DNA from: CBDBZX01 sp965213645
Lineage (GTDB): Bacteria > Deinococcota > Deinococci > Deinococcales > Trueperaceae
Direction: 5' to 3'
Assembly (NCBI GenBank): GCA_965213645.1
Contig: CBDBZX010000008.1
Span: 248,001-312,000, forward strand
DNA length: 64,000 bases
The notes beneath the pieces are model-generated. The model was not told the DNA's origin and made no database searches. It worked only from the letters and a program-made list of their open reading frames with translations. Positions 8,516 through 16,021 of this stretch are shown here, in pieces (the first letter of the stretch is position 1; each line of letters begins with the position of its first letter). The translations under genes were made by a program, and so were the position numbers.

Positions 8516-8521
8516 ATTATA
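8516..8521 (-). promoter_or_regulatory. -10 box of leaderless promoter for the small lipoprotein gene
   Basis: TATAAT on the minus strand ends 8 bases before the ATG at 8507. Confidence 0.5.
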
Positions 8522-8572
8522 AACGTGAATACCTGCTACGTGCCAAGGGTTGTTTGTCCCGACGTGCATCAC

Positions 8573-9226
8573 TCATTGAACTTGAATCTCGCCCACCATG
8601 CCCTGATGCGCCGCGCAGTAGTAGTCGGCAAGCTCTTGCGCCAACCCCTCAGTAAGCGTAAAGGTCACGGCGTTGTCGCTGATGACTGGGTTCACATCCT
8701 CATTCTCCGCAAACGAGCCCGCCGACCCGCCCTGACCGAGGAGCACGTCGCCCGCACCGTTGCGAAACTGCAAGACGTGGGTGTCAAAGAGCGGGTTGTT
8801 GAAGCGGTAGCGCTGCCCCGTCGTCAAAGTCATGGTCGGGTTGGGTGCGTCCGTTTCGGCGAGGTTGGGCGCGTTCTCGACGTTCGTCACGACCCACGCT
8901 TGGTTGCCGTCCGCCGTCATGCTGACGTTTACGTCCGCCGCGTTCGCACCCGAGGCGATGTCACTCTCCGCGCTCGTGCCCCGGTTCTCGTTTTGGGTGG
9001 CGTCGCGCATCATGCTGTCGTTATCGCTGTCATTGGACTCTAAGACCGCCTCCCCGCCCGCACCCTCTTCGACATCGCCCTGAGCCGTCGCCGTTTCACC
9101 GTCCACCGCGCTCTCGTTCTGATTGACAGGACCACAGCTCATGAGCGTCCCGAGGGACAACATCAGAATAACGAGGAGGGTAGTTGCTTGATTTGTCGAC
9201 TTGATTTTGTTGAGAATAGCGTTCAT
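8573..9226 (-). CDS. Cupredoxin-domain lipoprotein (blue copper type)
   Basis: A 217-aa lipoprotein with lipobox LMSC (Cys31), a long acidic low-complexity linker (~35-95, rich in Asn, Asp, Glu, Gly) and a C-terminal plastocyanin/azurin-like domain (~98-217). The type-1 copper ligands can be placed at His150 (FDTHVLQF) and the C-terminal cluster Cys204-His207-Met210 (YYCAAHQGM). It would be an electron carrier or copper-binding protein on the outside of the cytoplasmic membrane. Close homologues include sulfocyanin/auracyanin-like proteins. The ATG follows a TAGAGT -10 box by 6 bases (leaderless). Confidence 0.85.
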   Translation of the reverse strand: MNAILNKIKSTNQATTLLVILMLSLGTLMSCGPVNQNESAVDGETATAQGDVEEGAGGEAVLESNDSDNDSMMRDATQNENRGTSAESDIASGANAADVNVSMTADGNQAWVVTNVENAPNLAETDAPNPTMTLTTGQRYRFNNPLFDTHVLQFRNGAGDVLLGQGGSAGSFAENEDVNPVISDNAVTFTLTEGLAQELADYYCAAHQGMVGEIQVQ

Positions 9227-9232
9227 AGCGCT

Positions 9233-9238
9233 ACTCTA
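9233..9238 (-). promoter_or_regulatory. -10 box of leaderless promoter for the cupredoxin lipoprotein
   Basis: TAGAGT lies 6 bases before the ATG at 9226. Confidence 0.6.
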
Positions 9239-9596
9239 AGGTGAGGGAGCAGCACCAAACTATGAAGTTGCCTAGAATGCGCGTCTCGAGTCCTCAACGC
9301 CTCATGAGCAAGTGTTTGCTACAAAAGAGGTATAAGTTCTCAGCTCCAACTTACAATCGTAGCATGACACGGCTCTGACAATTAGGACTTGTCACCCTTC
9401 ATTAGTTGTACCTAAAGGTTTACAATCATCTCAAGTTCGTGAATAGGAGGACCCTTTATAGATAAGGATCAAGATTCCTCATACCGAGACACCCTTTACC
9501 ACTAAAGGCTCGAGCGTGTATCTGTCCCACTATTAAGTTTGGTGCGGAAGAACCGAGAGAGTGAGATAAGGTAGAGGGTGTTTCTTTTTGTTGGAC

Positions 9597-9680
9597 GGTG
9601 TACCAAGTTTTGCAGGTGAAGTTGCGTGAAGTGCGTTAGGAGAGGTTATCAGAACTTCTCGAGGCGCAAAACGGGACACC
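9597..9680 (+). repeat. 84-bp terminal-inverted-repeat element, copy A
   Basis: It begins GGTGTACCAAGTTTTG and ends CAAAACGGGACACC, which are imperfect inverted repeats. Two further copies of the same length lie at 17146-17229 and, inverted, at 26482-26565. It has no coding capacity. Confidence 0.75.
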
Positions 9681-9740
9681 TTGTTTCACCCGATACTATT
9701 TTTTGACCTCGAGTTCGTCTATAGGTAGGCTCCAACGCTA

Positions 9741-10730
9741 TCACTGCTCGCGCCACTCCCTCAAAATCTCTTGCTCCCTCTCTCTCGACACGACGCGGGT
9801 GAACTCGCCTTCTAATCTCGTCTTATCCCAACCGAGCGTGTCGCGCACGGTTAGCTCTAAAGGGCTTATCGTCAAGCCTTGCGCCAGCGCCTTTTCACTG
9901 CTCACGCGGAGGAAGTTTCTGTCCTCTTCCTTTACCCATAGCGGTAAATCCCAGCTAAAACGCCTGATACCTCTTTCCAACAAAAAGTCTCCACCGACCC
10001 AGGTGAAGCTCGCGTCGCTGCGGGTTACTCGTTTGCACGTCTCCAGCAACTCCCCCATCGTAAATTGATCGCCGTTACTCACGATGTTATACGTGCCTGT
10101 GAGCCGCTCTTCTATGGAAGCGATAGTAAATTCGGCAAAATCCCTCGCGTCGATGAACTGAATGAGCACGTCCGGTCCTTCGGGTGCTAGCACCTCGCCG
10201 CCCTCGTCCACGCGGTGCGGCCAGTAGGGGAAGCGGTCGGTGTAATCGAAGGGTCCGACGACGAGGCCGGGGCGCAAGATAAGCGCGGCGTCTGGATAGA
10301 CCTCTTTGACGACCTCTTCGCACAACACTTTGAGACCGCCGTAGGTTTCGCCCGTGACCTCTTCGGTAGTGGGTTCGTCAAGCTGTCTCACGGGCGCGCT
10401 CTCGTCGGCGTGAAGGGGTAGATCGTCGGGGTAGACAGAGATGCTCGAGACAAACACATAGTGTTCTGCTTTGACAAGCTCCGCCGACCTCTTCACAATG
10501 CGCGGCACATACCCGCTCGTGTCAATCACCGCGTCCCAGGTTCGCCCTTCCAACGCGCTCATATCGCCGTCTCTGTCGCCGCGCAGCTTTTCGACCTCTT
10601 CGGTGTTGGAGAACAGCTCGGGGTTGCTGTTGCCCCTATTAAAGAGCGTGAGCGTGTGGCCTCGCTCTAGCGCTGCTCTTGCCATATGCCGTCCGACGAA
10701 GCGGGTACCGCCTAAGATGAGGATGTTCAT
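9741..10730 (-). CDS. NAD-dependent epimerase/dehydratase family protein
   Basis: A 329-aa extended SDR. The nucleotide-binding motif GGTRFVGRHMA is at residues 7-17 (form GGTxFxG, typical of the NAD-epimerase/isoflavone-reductase-like branch), followed by VFVSSISVYPDD, with a TYGGLK segment where the catalytic Tyr-x-x-x-Lys is expected, and RPGLVVGPFDYTDRFPYW. It probably acts on a sugar nucleotide or related small molecule; the substrate is unknown. It stands alone, with a leaderless-type promoter (TACACT, 6-base gap). Confidence 0.85.
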   Translation of the reverse strand: MNILILGGTRFVGRHMARAALERGHTLTLFNRGNSNPELFSNTEEVEKLRGDRDGDMSALEGRTWDAVIDTSGYVPRIVKRSAELVKAEHYVFVSSISVYPDDLPLHADESAPVRQLDEPTTEEVTGETYGGLKVLCEEVVKEVYPDAALILRPGLVVGPFDYTDRFPYWPHRVDEGGEVLAPEGPDVLIQFIDARDFAEFTIASIEERLTGTYNIVSNGDQFTMGELLETCKRVTRSDASFTWVGGDFLLERGIRRFSWDLPLWVKEEDRNFLRVSSEKALAQGLTISPLELTVRDTLGWDKTRLEGEFTRVVSREREQEILREWREQ

Positions 10731-10736
10731 GAGGTG

Positions 10737-10742
10737 AGTGTA
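10737..10742 (-). promoter_or_regulatory. -10 box of leaderless promoter for the epimerase gene
   Basis: TACACT lies 6 bases before the ATG at 10730. Confidence 0.55.
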
Positions 10743-11037
10743 GCTCGAGGGGAAGTGCTTGGGCTCGAGGTCCTGCAGCGTTGCACAGGTCTACTGTTAA
10801 GCGCAATCAAGAAGTAACGAGTAATCCAGTCGAGCTGGACGAACGGTGAGTTGAAAGCAATGAGTCTAAAGGTGCTAACTCATTGCTCATTGCTAGGCAC
10901 TCATCACCCTTCTTCCATACATGAGAAAAATCCCGTCTCATACGCGCCTCTTGCATTGACGCGCAACTGTGCAAACGGATACGATACACCGATACGTTTT
11001 GCAGGCAGTACAAGTAGCAGCTCTTATCGGGTTGCTA

Positions 11038-11116
11038 CGCAGATATCATTCCACAATGTGCGTGCTCATCACTACCTTCCTGACTGAGCGCGTCCGTGAC
11101 CAGATGGTACCTGCTA
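11038..11116 (-). repeat. 79-bp TIR element, inverted copy
   Basis: Read on the minus strand it starts TAGCAGGTACCATCTGGTCA and ends AATGATATCTGCG, the same ends and length as the plus-strand copies at 31124, 43436 and 57705. It lies immediately upstream of the ribosome site of the TRAP small permease. Confidence 0.75.
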
Positions 11117-11136
11117 TAGAAAGGAGGCGAAACCTT

Positions 11137-11703
11137 ATGAGGTTTTTTCTAGCTATCTCTAAAGGGATTGACACGGTGACGACCTGGATTGCCTATGTGA
11201 TGTTCTGGCTCACGCTCATCATGGTGCTTTTGGGCGCGTTTAACGTCATTACGCGCAACTTGGGGCGAGCGCTCAACGTCTCACTGGGCGGCACGCTCTA
11301 CATCACCTTGCAGACCTACGCTTACAACCTCATCTTCTTGTTAGGTGCGGCGTATGTCTTTAACAAGGACGCGCATGTGCGTGTGGACATCCTCTACACG
11401 AACTACAGCCAGCGCCTAAAGGCGTGGGTGGACATCATCATGACCTTTGTCTTTTTAATCCCTTTTTGCGTTATGGGCGCTTACTTTAGCTGGGGTTATG
11501 TAGGGCGCTCTTGGCAGCAGGGCGAAGTGAACGTCAACGCGGGCGGGCTGCCCGTCTACCCTATCAAGACCGTCATCATCGTCGCGTTTATCCTGCTCAT
11601 CTTTCAGGGGATCAGCGAAGTCATTAAGCGCGTCGCCTTTTTGCGGGGTGTCGAAGGGTATGAGCAGCACGACAAGGTAACCGAAGAGATGGAGGCCGTC
11701 TAA
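11137..11703 (+). CDS. TRAP transporter small permease subunit (DctQ type)
   Basis: A 188-aa membrane protein with four hydrophobic helices (about 15-42, 52-72, 92-115, 140-160), the DctQ pattern. Typical stretches are AFNVITRN, LQTYAYNLIFLLGAAYVFNK and AHVRVDI. DctQ pairs with the large DctM permease to form the Na+-driven solute channel. I start it at 11137 because AAGGAGG is 9 bases upstream; the open frame extends further upstream through the 79-bp repeat without support. It is one base from the next gene. No DctP binding protein is nearby. Confidence 0.9.
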   Translation: MRFFLAISKGIDTVTTWIAYVMFWLTLIMVLLGAFNVITRNLGRALNVSLGGTLYITLQTYAYNLIFLLGAAYVFNKDAHVRVDILYTNYSQRLKAWVDIIMTFVFLIPFCVMGAYFSWGYVGRSWQQGEVNVNAGGLPVYPIKTVIIVAFILLIFQGISEVIKRVAFLRGVEGYEQHDKVTEEMEAV

Positions 11704-11704
11704 C

Positions 11705-13252
11705 GTGGAGTATCTCGGGCTCTGGATGTTCGGAGCTGCCATCGCGCTGCTCTTGATCGGCTACCCCGTCGCCTTTAGCTTGGGGGGCACGGCGTTTTTA
11801 TTCACCCTCTTCTTCAGCGATTTGGTCCCCTTTTGGCCCTGGGAAGACGCCTTTCGGATCGCTCGCTTGAACATCTTGCCGCAGCGCATTTACGGCACGA
11901 TTATGGATAACTACACGCTTGTAGCGGTGCCCTTCTTTGTCTTTATGGGAGTGATGCTGGAGAAGTCCGGGTTGGCGGAGGAGCTTTTAGAGACGATGGG
12001 CACGCTGTTCGGTTCCTTGCGCGGCGGCTTAGCCATCTCGGTTGTCGCAGTGGGCGCACTGCTCGCCGCCTCGACGGGCGTGGTCGGCGCGTCGGTGGTG
12101 ACGATGGGCGTCCTGGCACTGCCGATTATGCTCAAGTACAACTACAGCAAACCGCTCGCCACGGGGGTGATCGCCTCCTCGGGCACGTTGGGTCAGATTA
12201 TCCCACCGAGCATTGTACTGGTGATTTTAGGGGACCAGATCGGCGTGTCAGTCGGCGAGCTTTTCTTAGGCGCGGCGGTTCCGGGCTTTATGTTAGCGGG
12301 GCTCTTCGCGCTGTGGGTGGTTTTCGTCGCCTTTACGCGCCCCAAAGAAGCGCCCGCCATGCCCTTAGAAGCCCGCACCGTTGCCGAGGTCAACGTTGCG
12401 CCCTACATCAAGATTCCCCTGATGATCGTTGGGTTTGCCTTTCTCTACGGCTTTATCTTCGTGATTTTGCAGCTCTTGGCTCTGTCCGCGGGCGGCGCGA
12501 ACCTCTTTTTCTACGCGCTCTACGCCGCAGCATTTGCGCTCATGGTATGGCTCTTCGTGCGCAACTGGAATTCGCCCCTGATGTACAAGGTCGTCGTCAA
12601 CCTCATTCCGCCTTTAGCGCTCATCCTGCTCGTGTTAGGCTCCATTTTCGGCGGCTACGCCACGCCTACGGAAGCGGGCGCGGCGGGCGCAATCGGCGCG
12701 ATGCTCTTGGCGCTCGTCAACCGCAAACTCAATCTAAAAAACCTGCTCGACACGATGGACCAGACCGTCAAGCTGACCAGCATGGTCTTTATCATCTTGG
12801 TCGGCGCGACGACCTTTAGCGGCGTCTTTAACGCGCTGCGCGGGCCGCAGCTCGTGGATAGCTTCTTGTTGAACCTCCCTGGTGGGCAGTGGGGTTTTTT
12901 GTTCTTCACGATGCTCACCATCTTCCTCTTGGGGTTTTTCATCGACTTTATCGAGATCACCTTTATCGTTGTGCCCTTTATCGCGCCCATCGCTCTGAGT
13001 TACTTCGGCGCGGACATGATGCCCTGGTTCGGCGTGCTCATCGCCATGAACCTACAAGCTTCGTTTCTCACACCGCCTTTTGGCTTCGCACTCTTTTATC
13101 TCAAAGGGGTTGCGCCGCCGGAGATCAAGACGACAGATATTTACAGGGGGATAGTTCCTTTTATCATCATTCAGCTCGTAGCGCTTTTACTCATCGTGCT
13201 CTTTCCAAGTATCGTGACGTGGTTGCCGTCATTAGCAAGTCCGACGGGGTAA
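11705..13252 (+). CDS. TRAP transporter large permease subunit (DctM type)
   Basis: A 515-aa multi-spanning permease (about 12-14 helices) of the DctM/ion-transporter superfamily. Recognisable blocks are IALLLIGYPVAFSLGG, MDNYTLVAVPFFVFMGVMLEKSGLAEELL, the substrate-site region AASTGVVGASVVTMG, and the pseudo-repeat GYATPTEAGAAGAIGA with FFIDFIEITFIVVPF. It is longer than the usual ~430 aa because of an extra central segment (~215-300). GTG start one base after dctQ stop. A strong terminator follows at 13281. Confidence 0.9.
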   Translation: MEYLGLWMFGAAIALLLIGYPVAFSLGGTAFLFTLFFSDLVPFWPWEDAFRIARLNILPQRIYGTIMDNYTLVAVPFFVFMGVMLEKSGLAEELLETMGTLFGSLRGGLAISVVAVGALLAASTGVVGASVVTMGVLALPIMLKYNYSKPLATGVIASSGTLGQIIPPSIVLVILGDQIGVSVGELFLGAAVPGFMLAGLFALWVVFVAFTRPKEAPAMPLEARTVAEVNVAPYIKIPLMIVGFAFLYGFIFVILQLLALSAGGANLFFYALYAAAFALMVWLFVRNWNSPLMYKVVVNLIPPLALILLVLGSIFGGYATPTEAGAAGAIGAMLLALVNRKLNLKNLLDTMDQTVKLTSMVFIILVGATTFSGVFNALRGPQLVDSFLLNLPGGQWGFLFFTMLTIFLLGFFIDFIEITFIVVPFIAPIALSYFGADMMPWFGVLIAMNLQASFLTPPFGFALFYLKGVAPPEIKTTDIYRGIVPFIIIQLVALLLIVLFPSIVTWLPSLASPTG

Positions 13253-13280
13253 GAGGTCGGCCTTGACAAGCAAATCATAA

Positions 13281-13313
13281 GGAGAGCGGGCCCTAGTCTC
13301 GGGCCCGCTCTCC
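13281..13313. terminator. Strong hairpin terminator after the TRAP operon
   Basis: Thirteen-base perfect arms GGAGAGCGGGCCC and GGGCCCGCTCTCC flank a 7-base loop, followed by a short TTT. It separates the TRAP genes from the convergent secreted-protein gene and can serve both strands. Confidence 0.85.
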
Positions 13314-13337
13314 TTTGAACTGTTGATATTGAACCGT

Positions 13338-13937
13338 TTAGTCTTTAGTCAGTTCAATCTCCAAGTCCGCGCTATCTAAAGAGGTGAACATTTCACTGTC
13401 AAGTTTAAGGGTAACCACTGTGCCGTCCTCGCCCTCGACGTTGTCATTGGCGCTGACGCGCACCGGACCGGAGGCCACCACGCCGCTCTGCGAACGGGTA
13501 AACGGTTGCTCATTCTCGTGAGGGTGCAGAAGTTCACGCAACCCGTTTTGAACGTTTTCGCCTGCGAAGTTGATGACGTTGGCGTAATCCTCCCAACCCG
13601 TGTCAGCGTGGCGCACGGTGGCGCTCATCGTGTAGGTATCTGCGGCGGTGCGCTCATAGCTCACGCCCATGACGTGCGCGTTGTCCCACGTGCCCCAATC
13701 GGCTACGTTGAGGTCGAGGCTGCCCCCGTCAAAAAGAATGCTCACCGTCTCTTGACCATAGGGCTGAAACCAATCGCCATTGCGGTTCACCGACTCGCTG
13801 ACGTACCAGTCAATTGGCTCACCGTTCAGCGTGAGGTTGAGGGTGTAAGTGGCGTCATCTTGCGACGCGCCTTGGGTAGGGGTTATATGGGCGGAGGTAA
13901 AAAACAGCGTAGTGCAGAGGAGAAGTGTTTGAATCAT
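13338..13937 (-). CDS. Secreted protein of unknown function
   Basis: A 199-aa protein with an N-terminal signal peptide (MIQTLLLCTTLFFTSAHITP, likely cleavage after TQGAS around 25). The mature part is beta-rich with Thr/Val-rich strands (YTLNLTLNGEPIDWYV, TVVTLKLDSEMF, ADLEIELTKD), suggesting a beta-sandwich. No known catalytic motif is visible. It has a leaderless-type promoter (TAGAGT, 6-base gap) and stands alone. Confidence 0.6.
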   Translation of the reverse strand: MIQTLLLCTTLFFTSAHITPTQGASQDDATYTLNLTLNGEPIDWYVSESVNRNGDWFQPYGQETVSILFDGGSLDLNVADWGTWDNAHVMGVSYERTAADTYTMSATVRHADTGWEDYANVINFAGENVQNGLRELLHPHENEQPFTRSQSGVVASGPVRVSANDNVEGEDGTVVTLKLDSEMFTSLDSADLEIELTKD

Positions 13938-13943
13938 AGGGAT

Positions 13944-13949
13944 ACTCTA
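13944..13949 (-). promoter_or_regulatory. -10 box of leaderless promoter for the secreted protein
   Basis: TAGAGT lies 6 bases before the ATG at 13937. Confidence 0.6.
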
Positions 13950-14152
13950 ACGGGAGTTTGTGAGGAAGACCACGGCAAGACGATGAAGTCGGGTTCACCT
14001 TTTCGTGTGACCTTTACACTTTTACTGAGATGGAGAGGCGCACTCGTTTTGATAGCCTCACCAAGGCGAGCGGGCTGTGAGGACGCGCTCATACTAAAGT
14101 CGTTGGTATTCGCGCCACTAATGGTCTAAACTACGCCCTTAGGAGGACCGCT

Positions 14153-14563
14153 ATGGACCTGAATAAACCCCCCTCGCCCGAACCCGCTGCTACGCCTGAC
14201 GCTCGAGAAGACCTACGCTGGGCCGCCGCCGCGCATCTCTCGATGTTGGTAGGTCTCGTCGGCATTCCGGGCTTGCTCGGCCCGCTCGTTTTGTGGCTCG
14301 TCAAAAAGGGCGAGAGCGAGTTTTTTGACGCGCAAGCAAAAGAGGCGCTGAACTTCAGCATCTCACTCTCTATCTACATCATTGCACTCGTTTCCCTTAT
14401 CGTTATCGTCTCTATCAACGAAAGCGTCGCCGCAATCGTACTTTTCTCGCTGGCGCTCGCTGCAACGCTCGTTACCGGGCTCATCTTGACCATCGTCGCT
14501 GGGGTGAAAGCGGCAAACGGCGCTTCGTACCACTATCCGCTGACTCTTCGTTTGGTGAAGTGA
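14153..14563 (+). CDS. DUF4870-type small membrane protein
   Basis: A 136-aa protein with a polar N-terminus, the WAAAAHLSMLVGLVGIPGLL segment, a membrane-proximal FFDAQAKEALNFSISLSIY block and three hydrophobic helices. This order is characteristic of DUF4870 (Tic20-like) membrane proteins of unknown function. AGGAGG lies 8-9 bases before the ATG. It is followed directly by a hairpin-bearing repeat element (14566-14669). Confidence 0.85.
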   Translation: MDLNKPPSPEPAATPDAREDLRWAAAAHLSMLVGLVGIPGLLGPLVLWLVKKGESEFFDAQAKEALNFSISLSIYIIALVSLIVIVSINESVAAIVLFSLALAATLVTGLILTIVAGVKAANGASYHYPLTLRLVK

Positions 14564-14565
14564 TT

Positions 14566-14669
14566 ACGAGGTTGCACGACTTCGTTTGCAAAACGAAGTC
14601 GTGCCCATCTGTGATGGTAAGTTCGAACGCTCTCACCGGGGATAAGTAAGCTGTGCAATGACGCATGAA
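14566..14669. repeat. Small element with IS630-like ends and internal hairpin
   Basis: The left end TTACGAGGTTGCACGACTTCG and the inverted right end (CATGCGTCATTGCACAGCTTAC) resemble the inverted repeats of the IS630-type element at 20494-21641. The core shares CATCTGTGATG and GGATAAGTA with 52192-52276. A perfect hairpin, arms GCACGACTTCGTTT, occupies 14574-14604. Confidence 0.5.
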
Positions 14670-14778
14670 TAAACTTCATTAAGTATGAAGCCCTTCACGC
14701 ATATGAGTAATTTAAGGTAAAACTATTATAGGGGACACGATGTCTCACCTATGCAACGTGCTGAAGAATTTATGGTAA

Positions 14779-14809
14779 GTGTTGTTACCTAACAGGTGTT
14801 ATTACCTAA
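14779..14809 (+). promoter_or_regulatory. Tandem 14-bp direct repeats upstream of the binding-protein gene
   Basis: GTGTTGTTACCTAA (14779-14792) and GTGTTATTACCTAA (14796-14809) differ at one base and are 17 bp apart. An inverted TTAAGGTAA occurs at about 14712. This is the layout of a repressor or activator site, but no regulator can be named. Confidence 0.45.
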
Positions 14810-14871
14810 AGTGCGTATTCACCAGTATGTTGATCCGTGAAGGTGTCCCGAGCCAGATCAAGGAGGTTTAG

Positions 14872-15987
14872 ATGCGAATATTACTCTTAATCATTTCTCT
14901 GCTGGGCTACGCAGCAGCGCAATCAACCGGGGGTCAAGAGACCGGAGGCCAGGAAACAGGCGGACAAGCGGCTTCACTCGAGCCTTGGACCTGTCCCGAG
15001 GGCTTTGAAGGACAGCAGCTCAGCGTCTACAACTGGACGACCTACATCGCCGAAGACACCATCCCCAACTTTGAAGAACTGTGCGGCGTCACGGTTACGT
15101 ACGACACCTTTCCCACCGATGACGATATGCTCGCCAAAATCCGTCAGGGCAACCCCGGCTACGATATCGTCGTGCCGAGCAGCACCGTGCTCTCCTTGAT
15201 GATGGCCGAGGACTTGGTGCAACCTCTTGACATGACGACGATTCCCAACTTCGAAACCTTGGACGAGACCTTTGTCGGGCTTCCCTTCGACCCCGACAAC
15301 ACGTATAGCGTGCCGTACCAGTGGGGCACGATGGGGATTGGCTACAACACCGAAGCGGTGGAAGGTGACATCACCTCTTGGGACGACGTCTTTAGCTATA
15401 GTGGGTCGGCGAGCTGGTTGGAGGACATTCGCGGCATGATGGGCGTGGCGCTCCTTAAGTTGGGCTTAGACCCCAACACGAGCGACCCGGACGAGATTCA
15501 GCAGGCCAAGGACTACCTCGTTGAAAATGGCAACAACGTCGTCTACATCAACCAAGACGACGGGCAAGAGGTCTTGGTGCGCGGCGAGGCGGACGTGGTC
15601 GTCGAGTATTCCGGCGACATTTTTCAGGTGATGGACGAGTGCGAGTGCGATACCTACAGCTACGTCATCCCTGAGGACGGCACGCTCTTTTGGGTGGATA
15701 CTTTGGCGGTGCCCGTAGATGCGCCTAATGTCGAACTGGCGAAAGTCTTTATCGACTACCTCTTAAACCCACAAGTCGCCGCCGATATTTCGAACTACAC
15801 CGCCTACGGCACGCCAAATAGGGCCGCGTTAGACGCGGGTTTAATTGACCCTGAACTCGCCAACGATCCCGGCATCTACCCGAGCGAGGAGACGATGGAC
15901 AACCTCTTTTTCGTCGAGCAAGACCCGGAGCGGGCGCAGCGCTACTACAGCGCCTGGGACGAAGTGCGCATCTTTGTAGGGCAGTAG
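14872..15987 (+). CDS. Polyamine-type periplasmic solute-binding protein (PotD/PotF-like)
   Basis: A 371-aa secreted binding protein. It has a signal peptide (to about residue 20), a short triple repeat of GGQET, then the PotD-like fold: LSVYNWTTYIAEDTIPNFEE, YDIVVPSSTVLSLMMAEDLVQPLD, VPYQWGTMGIGYNTEAV, VVVEYSGDIFQVM and PNRAALD. The family delivers spermidine/putrescine or related compounds to an ABC importer. AAGGAGG lies upstream of the ATG. The ATPase gene follows after 34 bases, but the two permease genes expected between them are absent. Confidence 0.9.
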   Translation: MRILLLIISLLGYAAAQSTGGQETGGQETGGQAASLEPWTCPEGFEGQQLSVYNWTTYIAEDTIPNFEELCGVTVTYDTFPTDDDMLAKIRQGNPGYDIVVPSSTVLSLMMAEDLVQPLDMTTIPNFETLDETFVGLPFDPDNTYSVPYQWGTMGIGYNTEAVEGDITSWDDVFSYSGSASWLEDIRGMMGVALLKLGLDPNTSDPDEIQQAKDYLVENGNNVVYINQDDGQEVLVRGEADVVVEYSGDIFQVMDECECDTYSYVIPEDGTLFWVDTLAVPVDAPNVELAKVFIDYLLNPQVAADISNYTAYGTPNRAALDAGLIDPELANDPGIYPSEETMDNLFFVEQDPERAQRYYSAWDEVRIFVGQ

Positions 15988-16021
15988 GGGTGGTGTCCGA
16001 GTTGTCCCCAAAGCTGACCCC

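Larger units (their letters stand above)
9227..9740. other. Intergenic region containing an 84-bp TIR element
   Basis: The stretch includes the leaderless promoter of the cupredoxin gene (9233-9238), one complete 84-bp TIR element (9597-9680) and several CTCGAG words (9287, 9508, 9657, 9708). I see no gene in it. Confidence 0.6.
10731..11136. other. Intergenic region with inverted 79-bp element before the TRAP permease genes
   Basis: It contains the -10 box of the epimerase gene (10737-10742), the shared word ATCCAGTCGAG (also before 20494 and at 27171) and a complete inverted 79-bp element at 11038-11116. The element ends directly before the strong AAGGAGG ribosome site of the TRAP gene (11121-11127). 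Confidence 0.6.
14564..14871. other. Intergenic region before the solute-binding protein gene
   Basis: It contains a repeat element with IS630-like ends (14566-14669, including a 14-bp-arm hairpin at 14574-14604) and tandem 14-bp repeats (14779-14809). AAGGAGG (14861-14867) precedes the next start. Confidence 0.6.

Noticed and set aside
13506..14129. 207-codon plus-strand frame over the secreted protein gene
   Set aside because: Shadow of 13338-13937; no start signal or domain, odd composition.
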